Notes under the pieces: generated by a model
What the model saw: only the letters and a program-made list of their open reading frames with translations
Databases searched by the model: none
What the model was told of the DNA's origin: nothing
Origin: Azadirachta indica
Lineage: Eukaryota > Streptophyta > Magnoliopsida > Sapindales > Meliaceae
Reading direction: 5' to 3'
Assembly: GCA_022749755.1 (NCBI GenBank)
Contig: CM040440.1
Coordinates: 11,271,269 to 11,335,268, forward strand
DNA length: 64,000 nucleotides
Translations under genes and position numbers: made by a program
Shown here: positions 1 through 11,699 of the stretch, one piece after another
Layout of the letters: every line of letters begins with the position of its first letter
How positions within the stretch are numbered: the stretch's first letter is position 1

Positions 1-412
1 GATACATTATTTGCCACTAGATTTGAAGAGGGCTGAATGTAGTAATTAAATAAATGTACATCCTAAAAATTTAATAAGTTAGAATGGAAGTTAAACCCTA
101 GTCAAGATAGAATTAATGCAAACCCTAATTTGAAAAAGGAGAACTATGCCAAGATTACCACTATATATTTACCAAAAACATCAAGAGGCCAGGAGAACAA
201 GACACAAAACAAGGAAGAGTTCTAAGGAGGCTAAGCTGTAGAAGGGTGCTATATGCTCATCTCTTTATGGTTCTTTTTGGTATTTTATTTATTTTCATTA
301 TGCTCTTTAGTTGCCAAAGTCATTAGCATTTATGCCACTATCATCTCTATAGGGATTGTTGCCATGTGGGCTTATGGGTGCCTATGTGACTTTGGTGCTT
401 GACTGTCCAACC

Positions 413-824
413 TACTGGTGTACTATGTGTACAATATAAAGCCCTTCCTGTCCATCCATTGTTTAGTAGTAAGGCTCTAAGCTTATGTTGTGAACTGTAA
501 TAGGTGCCTTACAATAATCAATTAAGGCTTGAAAGAAATACGAATGACCTTGACTAGTAGCTGTAGTTTTTAGTTCAATGGTTGGGCCTTGATCCTAACA
601 AGTGGTATCAAAGTGAGGTTGCAAGTTTGAATTTCTCGAGTGTTGCTAAGGGAGGGAAAGGGAGGGGACCCAACTTGTTAGTGTACTATGTATGCATTGC
701 GACGCCCCCTTATCTACCAGCTAGTCAATAACAGGGCTTTGCGTTATCATTGTGAACTGTAAGTGTTGCCTTGCAGGAATCAATTAAGGCTTAAAGGAAA
801 TATGGTTGAGGCATGATCTTAACA
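413..824 (+). mobile_element. TRIM-like miniature LTR retroelement
   Basis: Two direct repeats about 263 bp apart (413-600 and 676-824) share the starts tactggtgtactatg and tgttagtgtactatg, the block tgtgaactgtaa, the block caattaaggctt, and the ends gatcctaaca and gatcttaaca. Between them are a primer-binding-site-like tggtatcaaag at 603-613 (complementary to the initiator-Met tRNA 3' end) and a purine tract at about 649-668. A TATA-like atataaag lies near 434. LTR, PBS, PPT, LTR in 412 bp with no room for coding sequence is the TRIM layout. No target duplication is visible, so the ends are approximate. Confidence 0.55.
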
Positions 825-829
825 AAATT

Positions 830-2095
830 GTCTTTGTTAGGGTTAGGGATGAAACCCTAAGTAGATCTTTCATAGTTTTATATTAATTTAAGAGATTTTC
901 AAACTTATTTACGATTATAAAATTGTGCTTAAGGTGTACTTATTATTAGTATGTTTAAATAGTTTAAGATCATAGCCCTTCTAATTTAGATGTGATATAT
1001 TGATGTAAGATTTAAGGACTATACCCATTCTTATATGAATTAATTATTTGATAATATGATAACTATACGGATTTGATTGTTATTACTTGACGTTCTTATA
1101 TTTATAGTGGTAGTGCATTCTTGGCGTGATAATAATAACCCATACCAAGCATTATCAAATGTGCTAAAATAGGTGAACTTAAATCTCACAATTTGTACTA
1201 AGGTTAAATTTATAATCAATGAATAACTAATGTATGTGATTAGATTGTATGTTAAGAAAATTGTTACCATATAAAATTATTGAAATTTCTTCATTACAAC
1301 TATGAAAGTGATAAGTAGTTGTGGATTCTTGAACCATAACGCTTTTTGTTTTTTAATTGATTTCTTCCCTTGATTTGCTCTCTTGAGTAATTCTATTTTA
1401 TCTTATATGCTATCTTTGTTTATCTAAAACTTGATCCTATTTATTTGTTCCACATTCACATTTAGATTTTGCATTCATCTATCCTAGGATTTAGTATAAA
1501 GAAACATTAATCAAACCTGTTTTGTGTGAGATCGACCTTGTGAAAATACTTATCATATTACAATTGATTTATATACTTGCGAGTTTTAATTTCGATTCAA
1601 GAACACTTACTTTAAGGTAACTAGAATGTGACAATGAACAACACATTATGTAGGATGTCTTTGATGATGTTTCTACTAGATTTCAGTGGTAGCATGACTT
1701 GGTATTTGGTCGATGTCATTTGAGGAGACTAATGCTGAGCATAATTGATAACAAATGCTATTGGTTTGTTGGCTATTGCGTGTTGAAGTTCATGGCTGTT
1801 TGAGGTCGTTTTTGGTGTTTTTGATGACCTTTGATAGCAAAAAATATATATGGGGCTTTTGGTAGACAATGCAACAAGAGTTCGTTGATGGTTTGCATTG
1901 AAAGTAAAAGGAGTTAGAACAATGGCTCTAGGTAGCACTAATGGTAGTGGTTAGGTTTTTGTACTTTTTCTTATTTTCTACAAACTCAAAATTCTAAATC
2001 TATTACTTTGTGTATCGATTGTAACAATGATAATGCACTAATGAAGTATTTAGTCTCTTATACTAAACATGACTCTTAGACTCAAATCAAACCAA
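830..2095. other. AT-rich stretch without a supported gene
   Basis: No conserved coding pattern is seen on either strand. The part nearest 2095 may be internal sequence of the minus-strand copia remnant just to its right, because it lies downstream of that element's primer-binding site. Confidence 0.4.
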
Positions 2096-2100
2096 ACTTT

Positions 2101-2357
2101 GATACCACTAAGAATTTTAGAAATTGAGGAGAAAGATTATGTTTCACATATTGCCTTGAAAGAGTTTTAAAAGCTTTTATTTATAGAGGAAATTAAAGAT
2201 TAAAAAGACAATAATTCAAAAATTGCATAAATGTAAGATTTTAATTTCCATAAATTATTTGACTAATTTATGATAGATTACGACTTTAATTTAATTCAAA
2301 TTTTTGCCATATAAATTAGCTAGTGAATCATTAGAAGAATTTTGAATATCTTTAACA
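2101..2357 (-). mobile_element. Copia-type LTR with primer-binding site (remnant)
   Basis: Read on the minus strand, the sequence starts tgttaaagatattc (2357), carries a TATA box (ctataaataaaag, near 2185), and ends just before TGGTATCAAAG (about 2107-2097). TGGTATC is the standard copia primer-binding site for initiator-Met tRNA. This matches a 5' LTR of about 250 bp plus PBS. No intact gag or pol follows toward lower coordinates, so it is a remnant. Confidence 0.5.
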
Positions 2358-2811
2358 TTTCCATACCTTCCAAAGGTGCTTAGAGGATGGGCCAAATGTA
2401 GCATAGCGACAACTCGAGAGCTGAATCCCTACACTGGTAAGGAATATTTTTAACATTTCATTTGATTATCCTGATACTCGAAAATGGACTCTATGGCTAA
2501 GTTTTAGCCCAAGCCCAAATTACATCATTGCCATATAATCTACAAAAGGCAAAAGTAGACCTAACCTACTATTTGAGATTTAAATTTTGGGCTATGGTAT
2601 GGCAAGTAAAAGCAGGCTTATGTTTGACCTAAGTTAATATAATGACCTTAATTTAGTCCACTAGGGGGAAGTTAGACCCAAAAGATCTATTATATGATTA
2701 AACTAATGTAGAAAGAATATAAAAACCCAAAAGCCTTAAAGACTATTTTTAGTCTAAGTACTTTATTTAAATTAACTTAAAAGTAATTAACACAAGTATT
2801 TTATTACAAAT

Positions 2812-3140
2812 TTTTTAACCCAAAAAAGGAACTTTGTTAAAAATAAAAAAAAAACAATACAAGAGGAAAGGCTACAAAGTTAAAGTCGAGACATTAGGAA
2901 AACCTATAACTTGGGAAGCCACAGGCATCTTTAATAAGCAAACTAGACATTGAAGGTGGAGGGGAGTTCCACCATTGAAGAATAGAAGAATTAAGACCTA
3001 AATTAGCCAAGCAGTCTGCAACACAATTGTTTTCTCTATAAGTGTGGCTAAACCGAAAATTCATCTTGCAAAGAAGAAGCTGGCAATTAAGCCACCAATT
3101 ACAAAGCCGTGAAAGAGGAGATAACAGAGGATTAGTTAGG
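2812..3140 (-). mobile_element. 5'-truncated LINE (non-LTR) insertion
   Basis: The insert is flanked by an 18-bp direct repeat with one mismatch (core tattttattacaaat at 2797-2811 and 3144-3158), the length and type of duplication made by L1-like retrotransposition. Read on the minus strand it holds the end of an RNase H-like domain, a stop codon, a short 3' UTR and an A-rich end near 2812. Only the 3' 330 bp are present, as expected for incomplete reverse transcription. Confidence 0.8.
2894..3139 (-). pseudogene. RNase H-like C-terminal fragment of a LINE ORF2
   Basis: An open minus-strand frame ends at a stop at 2894-2896. It contains HTYRENNCVADCLANLGL, which matches the conserved end of plant LINE RNase H-like (RVT_3) domains (H-x-YRE-x-N-x-VAD-x-LA). 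An SPLSRLCNWW-type helix precedes it. The N-terminal part, including the endonuclease and reverse transcriptase, is absent because the insertion is 5'-truncated. RNase H removes RNA from RNA:DNA hybrids, but this fragment cannot make a working enzyme. Confidence 0.75.
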
Positions 3141-3801
3141 AAATATTTTATTACAAATATAAGTCTTAAACATTTCTTTTAATTAGGTTCAAACTATATA
3201 TAATTCCATTTCTTGACAAATACTTATTTTAAGAAAATAACCTGCATTTAATTAGGATAACATGATTAAGTTATGTTTCATTACGATTATATATAGCATA
3301 CTATATAAGGAGACATTAGTTCACATTTAGAGGGAGAAATCTCATCAATCCCAGAATCCTTGAATCACGATCTTCACACAACTAGTGAATATCTAGCAAC
3401 ACTCACTTTTTGGTCATCTGTTATCATAGAAATAGACCTTAGCCATTATTCTAACTTCCTTACATCATTCCTACATCTATGCATGTCAACTTGTTCACCT
3501 TTAGGTCTCAAAAGCACCTTTTTCTTAGTGTAAGATATGTGATGTCATAAATAGATGTATCGTGCATCACCAATAACTAGGCTATATGATATTGTTATGA
3601 CTTAATAGCAATTATGACCTACCTTTACTATTTGTGTTTTTTTGCATTCTTACTAAGATTATCTTGCTCCTACGTATTGTGAATTTATAATTTGAATCTC
3701 GTGTCTTTTTGGATATTACAAAAGCAATGTCAATAGTAATAATGGAGTCGATCTCCTAATATTGCAACATCATGAACCTTGGGCTACCAACAAGTTATAA
3801 A
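3141..3801. other. Gene-free stretch
   Basis: AT-rich sequence after the LINE target duplication. I see no coding pattern or clear repeat boundary until the hAT terminus at 3802. Confidence 0.4.
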
Positions 3802-3924
3802 TGGGATGGCAATAGGTCGGGGTCGGATCGAGGTTCACCATCCCCAACCTTGACTCTAAATGAGTTGGAATATCCCCATCCCCAACCCGTACCCAATTTG
3901 AATTGTGAAAATTTGAGAAAAATT

Positions 3925-3998
3925 GTAGTCACAAGGGTTTGAACTTAAGACCTCAAGGAAATTAAGCAATCCACTTACCACTACTCCATTCAAGTTTT
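3925..3998 (-). other. tRNA-like (SINE-type) fragment inside hAT copy 1
   Basis: Read on the minus strand, ggagtagtggtaagtgg resembles an RNA polymerase III A box, and gtcttaagttcaaaccc about 25 bp further resembles a B box. This is the head of many plant SINEs. There is no poly-A tail or target duplication to confirm it. Confidence 0.28.
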
Positions 3999-4732
3999 AT
4001 TGAAAAAACATGCAAATAACATATATTTAATTGCATGCAAATTTAATTTCTATTATTACAAATACTATTTATTTTAATTTTTCAATCAATTTATTTTTTG
4101 TATACTCTTGAAATTGAAGTAAAAGGACCTGGTTAATATTTTTAATAATAATAATATTTTGTAATCATTCTATTTTTAACACTATTGTTGTAAATTTAAG
4201 CTGGATGACTTTTTTTTTTTTTGCATTTTTCTATAAACATATATATTCTACACTAAAATGTCCCAATTTCTCATTATTATATATTAAAATTAGGCAATGT
4301 AATGCAATTTTATTGGCTAATTTACTGTTATTACATTATTAATTAAAACCTAATCCCAATCCATGTTAATTAGAATAATAATAATCATCAATATCCGTTA
4401 AATGAATCGTAATTAAGAACTAATCTAATGAGTATGATATCATCATAATAAAATACGGTTCAATTCTCAAAGTTATTGTTAAATTAAAATATATAATATA
4501 AATGAGTTTAGAACTTAATATCAAAATTTGATTAATACATTTATTATAATTTTTTTATTAACCTATATAAATAGAAAAATAAAGAAGTATAATAGTAGAC
4601 TATAATCAAATTTAAGATAGAATTGATAAAATTGGAGAAAATATATTAAATCAATCTAGCACTTTTTTTTTTTTTTGATAATTTTGCAAAAAACTATTTT
4701 AAGAGTCTTCTTTAGTATTGGATTTTTCTTAT

Positions 4733-4783
4733 ATAGATATATAACTATATATAACTATATATAACTATATATATATATATATG
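4733..4783. repeat. Imperfect AT-rich microsatellite
   Basis: Repeats of atataact grade into a (TA)n run. Confidence 0.8.
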
Positions 4784-5798
4784 TAACTAAGAATTTGAGA
4801 TTTTAAAAAATATAATAATATTACATAACGGACCTAATTGATTAAATTAAAAAAATATAGTATTTGATTTTTCTTAAATTAATTGTTAAATATACGATAA
4901 ATGATGATTACATCAATTTGATTAAAACAATTTCTATAAAATATTACAGCTAATAAAAATTTTGTTAGAATAAAATATCAAAATTTGGTTTATGCATTTA
5001 ATATAATATTTTTATTAACTTCTATAAATAGAAAAAAAATTATAGTAGTAAATTATTTAATTGAATTGATAAAGTTAGATAAATGTATTAAATCAATCTT
5101 AGATTTTTTCATTTTTTGATAATTTTGCATAAAAACATTTTGTTTGGTAAATAAAAAATAAAATCTGAAGAGAAAAAAATCTTTTAGAATATGTTTGTAT
5201 TTTGTTAATCTTATAATATTATATTAAAACAAATTAATTTATTAACAAATTGATTATTTTGTTTGGCATCAATTGATTATTTTTATTTTATCAAAACTTG
5301 TTATTCTAAATCTTAATTATTAACAATTATTTAATTTTATTAGTTTTGATTATTTTAGTAAATTTTTTATTAAGAAAATAAATTTAAAAATTCTAAAATT
5401 GATTAAATTGAAAATTTGTAAATAATTATGAATTTATGAATTATTATTATGTGATAATACGAAGGCCTTAATTGATTAAATTAAAAAATTATAAACTTTT
5501 TTAAAGGACTTGTTTGACTAAAATGAGATTTACAAAACTTTTGTAATTATTTATTAAATAAGTTGTACATATATGTAATTAACCACATTCAATTGGAAGT
5601 TTGGGGCGGCGAGCGGGGTCGGGCCAGGGATTTAGACCTGTCCTCGTCCCTGACCCGATTTTGAAACGAGACTAAAAATTTACCCCCGAACTTGATCTGA
5701 TCCCCGATTTTTTTTTTTTCATAACTCCTCCCCGATCCCCAACCCGAACAAGTCGAACTCCTAGTCCCATGGGGATTTTTGTCATCCCTAATTACAAG

Positions 5799-6073
5799 GG
5801 ACATTGTGAGCCTTACTCCTTCCCATTCAAAAGCAATGAAAAAACTCAAATTGTATTCAAAATGCCTAGTGGTATCAAGGCCCAGCGAGAGGTACTTCAA
5901 GGTTTGTTTGAGCATATAACCAATCAATATCTGACAATGTTTAAATAAATTTTTCTCATGATGGATACTTATCACTCATCCATTAGGACATGCTTTTATT
6001 TGATTTCTACTTAAAATAAAATATTTATCTACTTTTTACTCTCTAAAGTGATATACACTAATGTGTTTGTAAA
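5799..6073. other. Short spacer between two transposons
   Basis: Nothing recognisable lies between the hAT right flank and the Mutator-like left target duplication. Confidence 0.4.
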
Positions 6074-6082
6074 GTAATTTTA

Positions 6083-7668
6083 AGGAGAATTTTCAATTCC
6101 TTCTATTGTTTGACCTACTATCTAGATACCTCTTTATTATTTTCATAATATCCTAAATTCCCTCTATTAGTTGATAGAGTTAAGTATAATAACATGTGGG
6201 TCTTTAAAGTATAGCTTGTTAACTTAAATAATCCTAACAGTTTTTAAAATTTTAATAAAAATTCTAATTTATTAAAAAAAACTATACCCTAATATAATAG
6301 TAATTAACTAAAAAATTATTTTCAACTCCTAACTGAAAATAAAAATAAAAATAAAAATAAAATAAGAATAAAAATATATATTATTTTATAGCACATTGAT
6401 AACTAAATATTTATTGATAGATTATAACTAAAATATAAGTTTATTTATTTTACAATATATTAACAATTCAATATTAATTAAATATTAGAAAATAAATAGA
6501 ATAAATCATAAAAAAAAATACTAATATATAAATAAAAATATATTATAATAAAATATTTATAATACATAAATAAATATTAATTTATGAATAAAATATATTA
6601 TGATACAATACTTTATAATTATTCAATATTACATAGGTATTAGAAAATAAATAAAATAAATCATACATTTAATATTTTAAATTTTAGCTAAACTAGATAC
6701 TATTAATTTTTTTTAGCTAACTACTATTAAATAAGGATATAATGATCATTTTTTAATAAATTGGGAATTTTATATATATTTTTGAAACTATTAAATAAAA
6801 TTAATTAAGTTAATAGGTCAAATTTTAGGGACTTACATATCATTAATTTTCTTTTTTAGGATTTGAAACAATAATGAGTTTCATAATTAAAAGAAAAATT
6901 ACATTTTAAACTAAAAGAATGGATTGTATAACTAAAAATTACTTCAAAGTTGAAATTTTTTATAAAAATATAAAATATGTAGTAATATGATATAACATTG
7001 TTATATCAATTTATATAAATAGATTTGTATATGTAATGATTAGACATTTTTTTTAAATATATTGTTCTTTTTATGTTTTATTCAATATAAATAATATGTT
7101 TTATATTAAATATTAAATAAAATATTATAAATTATTCTTTGAATAAAAATTTATCTAGATTTTAATTTTTTTTAAATATGATAAATTTATCTAAATATTG
7201 AATAAAATTGAATGATCAATTTTATAATTTTTAAAATAATAAAATATTATTCTTTTATTTATTTTGACAATCATAAAATTGATCTTTCAATTTATGTATA
7301 TTATGTTTAAAAGAAATTCAGAGTTTAAATAAATTTATATTTAAAAGATAATTCATATATTTATATTCAATGATTGTAAAATAATATATATTATTATTTT
7401 AATATTTATTTTCAATTAGAAGTTGAAATAATTTTTAGCTAATTATTAATATAAAAAGGTATAATTGTTATTTTTTAATAAATTTAATTTTTTTATAGGT
7501 ATTTATGAAATTATTAAGATTATCTAAATTAATAAGTTAAATTTTAAGAACTCACATATTATTATATTTAATATGCCAACTAATAAAGGGAAATTTTAGG
7601 GTATTTTGAAAAAAAGAGGGTATATTAGGTTATTAGGTCCAACAATAGGAAAAATAAAAAATTCTCCC
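6083..7668. mobile_element. Mutator-like foldback element with 9-bp target duplication
   Basis: The ends are aggagaatttt (6083) and, inverted, gggagaatttt (7668). The inverted arms stay recognisable for well over 200 bp: ttctattgtttgaccta on the left matches tcctattgttggaccta inverted on the right. Flanking 9-mers gtaatttta (6074-6082) and gtgatttta (7669-7677) differ at one position. Long terminal inverted repeats with a 9-bp duplication are the mark of Mutator-like elements. The 1.6-kb interior is AT-rich with no transposase frame, so the element is non-autonomous. A second copy of the right-arm sequence sits inside at about 6707-6845. Confidence 0.72.
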
Positions 7669-7677
7669 GTGATTTTA

Positions 7678-7913
7678 TCATGTACTGTGTTATGAAATTT
7701 AGAGATGGATTACAAAGAAAAGGTAAAATTAGAGTCTTTAATATAACCACTTACAACAATACTCTAAGGCAAGGCATGCGGCCACATATTAATTAATACA
7801 AGAAGAAAAAGGAAAAAAAACCTGAGAAATATTAAATATGAATATAAATTAAATTCAAGTTAATTAAGTAATTAGAGCAAAATTCTAACCCCTTTTTCAT
7901 TATTTTAAATGAA
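7678..7913. other. 3' flank of the F-box gene
   Basis: AT-rich sequence beyond the F-box stop codon. It probably holds the 3' UTR of the minus-strand gene; no unambiguous polyadenylation signal was singled out. Confidence 0.35.
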
Positions 7914-9161
7914 TTATACACGTGAGAATGTCTGAATATATTGATGAACATCTGTCCATCCCAACGTTGACAAAGCATGTTGATCATCAAAATCAAGAGT
8001 TAAATCACCCAATTTTCTAATCTTCTTATCCTTGAAATGATAAGCTACTACATGCCCTGCAATGTAAAGCACCAAATACGAATCTTCACCATGAACTAAC
8101 GAGAGAATACATAAGAAGTAACGATCTTGATTTCCAAACAAGTGAGCATTGTTTCTCGCAAGCTTTTCTCCATCAATATGATGCTTTACTATCCATTCAG
8201 ATTGTTCTTCCTTCAACTCGAAGATGTAAATCTGCATCTTCCCAGTATTTGAATATCTGATAAAATTTAGATTCCCTCGCCACTCATTGAAGTACCTAAT
8301 TTTGTAATGGCACCACTCATCTTCAATGGGAGGTTTTGGCAATAATATTTCTCCATATTCCTCTTTATCTACATCAAAGCTGAAGAATGTTTCAGTCCGT
8401 AGATTTAGCCAAACAATCTTTCCGTTCCAATAGACTCCATCGTGTAGCATCAGGTTATTAAACGAAAAAGGATCTCCGGATAGTCTCCAGGTTCCAGTTT
8501 CTGACGAGAAGACTTCGAATTGGTAAGTATTATTCCAGGATTCTTCATGGGTGCAGATTCGTATGACCTTGTAATGACAAGATTTGATGGGATCAAAGGC
8601 TAAAGCAATACCTGCAGTGATTTTTCTCTCAGAATTTTGAAGCGGAGGAAGGGTTCTCATTTTGTTGGTGGTGGGATTATAGACGTAATAGTTGCAGCCG
8701 GTGGAATCACGCCTGTTGTGATAATTAGAGCAGCAGAGCAACAGGCCATTACAAGATTGCACAATGCTTATCCCACAAGTGTTTTCAGTTGCTGTGAGAT
8801 ATTTGAAATGAAGCATTTTTTTATCCTTAATTTCATCATCAAGAGGTATAAAATTGTACGTTGGGTAATGTGAATACCAGTTGGTGACAAAGAACAAACC
8901 TGCGACCCATTTGGGTTTCCAAAGCTCGGAGAAACGGGGCTCAGATATAAGATGTTGCCATCTTTTGGCAACGAGTTTGAATTTGAAAACAGATTGTGCA
9001 GGCAGGCGTGATAGAATTTCCTGAAGCAGATCATCGTTTTCTATTGCTTCTACTGCCGAAGGAATTAAAGGTATTTTCAGTTTCTGAAGCACAACTTCTA
9101 CAACATAATACTGTTCATTGCTAAAATTTTGAACAGAAAGAAGGGATGTTCCAGGAGTCAT
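7914..9161 (-). CDS. F-box protein with F-box-associated domain (At5g07610-like)
   Basis: Likely substrate adaptor of an SCF (SKP1-cullin-F-box) E3 ubiquitin ligase, inferred from the family. From the chosen start the product is 415 aa and single-exon. The F-box lies near residues 39-81: it begins IENDDLLQEILSRLP, continues with a KLVAKRW core, and ends ISEPRFSELW. An F-box-associated region follows, with the typical SCNGLLL and YYVYNPTTNKMRTLP segments and a C-terminal beta-propeller-like half. The open frame extends upstream to 9266, but those 35 residues are hydrophobic and Phe/Ser-rich and unlike the family, so I prefer the Met codon at 9159-9161. No frameshift or premature stop is seen, so it could be functional. 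Its target is unknown; this family is large and fast-evolving. Confidence 0.85.
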   Translation of the reverse strand: MTPGTSLLSVQNFSNEQYYVVEVVLQKLKIPLIPSAVEAIENDDLLQEILSRLPAQSVFKFKLVAKRWQHLISEPRFSELWKPKWVAGLFFVTNWYSHYPTYNFIPLDDEIKDKKMLHFKYLTATENTCGISIVQSCNGLLLCCSNYHNRRDSTGCNYYVYNPTTNKMRTLPPLQNSERKITAGIALAFDPIKSCHYKVIRICTHEESWNNTYQFEVFSSETGTWRLSGDPFSFNNLMLHDGVYWNGKIVWLNLRTETFFSFDVDKEEYGEILLPKPPIEDEWCHYKIRYFNEWRGNLNFIRYSNTGKMQIYIFELKEEQSEWIVKHHIDGEKLARNNAHLFGNQDRYFLCILSLVHGEDSYLVLYIAGHVVAYHFKDKKIRKLGDLTLDFDDQHALSTLGWTDVHQYIQTFSRV

Positions 9162-9266
9162 GTTTGCAATTGCTGAACAATGGATGCTAGAGGCTAATCT
9201 GGAAATCAAAATATATGAGAAAAAAGGACGGCAACTCAGCAAAGATGGCAAGAACCAATTGGTCAA

Positions 9267-9700
9267 AGTATGTCAGTTAACAAGAAGTGACATTCAGCCT
9301 GTCATCATGTCGACATAGTTACAGAATTATTACAACATTAGTTTGTTTTTGTTGACACAGTAACATAACTTTTGCAACAGTTTCCGAGTTATTACAACAG
9401 CTTTACAGGTCGGTTTCATTGGTTTTGTTGAATTTGACGAGTTTAAGGTTGTTTCTGTTGACATATGGTTGCGAACATTTACAAACCAACTCTCTATCAC
9501 AACATTTTCAGTCCGTGGGCTTTATGGCTTTCGTCTTGTGCCGATTCTAAACGCACTCCAGACGTACTCTGATTACACCTCTTTCTTAAAAACGTACAAC
9601 CCTTTCCTTGCACGAGCGTTGGTGTGTTAAGGAAAGCCGGGAAAGGTACAATTCTTTCTCCGTTCTGTAACGAATCCAGAAAACAAAATGCCGATAACAT
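9267..9700 (-). promoter_or_regulatory. Upstream region of the F-box gene
   Basis: About 430 bp of less AT-rich sequence directly upstream of the minus-strand F-box gene, plausibly its promoter and 5' UTR. Short words such as ttattacaaca recur at about 9328 and 9390. I cannot fix a TATA box or transcription start. Confidence 0.3.
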
Positions 9701-10216
9701 AATTTGACCACAATAGGCCCAACAAGACCTTGGTTACAAAACTACTTTGTAACTGGTTCATAATTTTAAAAATATTTAGGACCTTTTGGATTCTTTGTTT
9801 TTGAAAATAAAAATATAAAGAATTATGAAAATGTGAGTTTGTCTTAAAAAAATTTTGAAAATAAGTTTTGAATTTAGTTCTTAGTTCAAAATTTTTAAAA
9901 AAAAATCTTTCTTAATTTGTCTCTTATTTGTATTCTAATTAAATTAAAAAATAGTTTTTTTATTATCTTAATATTTATTTTTCACCTTTACAAATTTTAA
10001 ATTTATAACATTATATTATCTATGTTTTAATTTTAAATAATTTCTTTCTAATGCTTATATCATTTTTTCTAATTATAATGTTTACTTGAAAAAATATTTC
10101 TATTTTTTTTTTGCTCAAATTTCTTTGTTGATATCAAATTTCATTATCAGATATTAATTAGTGAATTTGTTTTGATTGTAGGGAAAAAGTCCCTGGATTC
10201 CTTGCTCTCCCTCCTT
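9701..10216. other. AT-rich gene-free stretch
   Basis: No coding pattern. A block near 9711-9742 (aggcccaacaagaccttggt) resembles one near 11080-11111 (aggctcaataagaccctagt), so the intervening 1.3 kb may be an insertion. Confidence 0.3.
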
Positions 10217-10398
10217 TTACATCAATTTTCTTCTTTTATTTGGATTGTGCCTCCTTCCTTTGTTTTCTAATGAAACTCTGAATCTTACTGATGATCCAGT
10301 TGATGGCTGTGAGGATTCCAGGATTCCATAGTGGGCTTTTCTTTTGTTGGGTTTAGCTCTATTAAAATTGTTAGTAGCAACTGGAACCTGTTTTTACA
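10217..10398 (-). pseudogene. Unrecognised coding-like fragment with basic C-terminus
   Basis: A short open frame on the minus strand (about 58 codons) ends in a Lys/Arg-rich tail (NPNKRRKLM then stop). Its base composition is less AT-rich than its surroundings, and an acceptor-like aaaacag precedes it. The tail could be a nuclear localisation signal. I do not recognise the family. It could be the last exon of a captured gene, or chance. Confidence 0.22.
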
Positions 10399-10399
10399 A

Positions 10400-11690
10400 G
10401 TTTTTGGGCCGTAACTTCAATTGGACCCAGATTATTTGTCTCCTTTCACCACTATTTTTTTTTTCATATTTATTATTTAGTCTTATATGATATCTATGTT
10501 TTTTCAATTTTATTTTATTGTGTGAATCTTGAATTTATAAAGTATCTAGTTATTTAGTTTGTATGAAATTTGTCATAACACTATATGAGTTGAATGTAAT
10601 TTTATTATATATGTAATTTTGTCAAACTAAAATAAATATTTTTTTAATTTTTATCAATTATTTTTTTAAAATTTATTTTTTAAGAAAATAAATTATATTA
10701 TCATTGTATTATTTTGAATTGACGTATTTTAAATATTAGTTTAAAGTAATCAATATAAATAAAAAACTTATATTTAATTACTGGTAAAATTTTAATAAAA
10801 AAAGTTATTGAAAATAATTTTAACCAAACACATATTCTTATTTATTTTTTAAAAAAATTATATCAAATATATTTTTATAAATTTTTAATTTAAAATAATT
10901 TTTAAAATTTATATCAAATATATTTTTAAATATTAAAAATACTAAAAATACAACTCATATTTTTTAATATTATTCAAATTTTAAATCATAAATCAAATGG
11001 GTAATACACGAGAGTAGGTGCAACGAGGAAAAATAAGGATTGATTTATCTAGAAAACAAGGTGTGCATAATTAAGCCTTGATAGGCTCAATAAGACCCTA
11101 GTTACAAGATTGGAAAAGCAAAAACATATTTGTAATAATACTTTGGCTTATGACATAATATTTTATTGCAATAGCATAAGTGAGGTTCCATCCTTTTGCT
11201 TATAACATAATACTTTATTGCAATATTATAAGAACAAGTTGTATACCAATAGTTAGTACTTTTATTCCTTTATCTTTTAAAATGACTTCACACACTTGAA
11301 CTCAATTTCTTACTATTAGCTTGACTATTATGTTTTTCATCTATACTATTAGTAGTATGTAATTTGAATCTATCTCATTAACTTGTCTAGGAATGTCACT
11401 AAGAGCAACTTATACATTAGTTTTTGCATCATCAAATTCATCTATATTTTTTACCAACATATATAATAGTTTAATTCATCAATTAATAAGTTTATTAATG
11501 TAATATTAAAACTAAGAATTAAAAACCTAGATTAATTTGTATGAACTAAGAATTAAAGATCACACACACATGTATATTAATATACACTAGTAAGTTTCTA
11601 GTGAACAGAAAATCAATGAATAAGAATAATAATAGATAATAAAAACTAAGTTTTTAAGTAAATAGACGTGATAATTTGCAACCTACAAAC
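10400..11690. other. AT-rich stretch with a small tandem duplication
   Basis: No gene seen. At about 11142-11236 a 55-bp unit (cttatgacataatattttat and cttataacataatactttat) is repeated twice. Confidence 0.4.
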
Positions 11691-11699
11691 AATAATTAT

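Larger units (their letters stand above)
3802..5790 (+). mobile_element. Non-autonomous hAT-like element, copy 1
   Basis: Left end tgggatggcaa and right end, inverted, tagggatgacaa, followed by GC-rich gggtcgggg-type subterminal sequence on both sides, are typical of plant hAT elements. The flanking octamers gttataaa (3794-3801) and attacaag (5791-5798) agree at 5 of 8 positions and all three differences are transitions, so a decayed 8-bp target duplication is plausible. The interior is AT-rich with no transposase frame. It contains an internal direct repeat (about 4530-4710 and 4986-5170). An inverted partial copy lies at 15388-16300. Confidence 0.65.

Noticed and set aside
1729..1938. 69-codon minus-strand frame downstream of the copia primer-binding site
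   Set aside because: Its position could suggest a gag start, but I see no convincing gag motif.
8637..9034. Shadow frames inside the F-box gene
   Set aside because: Other-frame reading of a well-supported coding region.
9497..9700. 67-codon minus-strand frame upstream of the F-box gene
   Set aside because: No family resemblance; more likely promoter or leader sequence.
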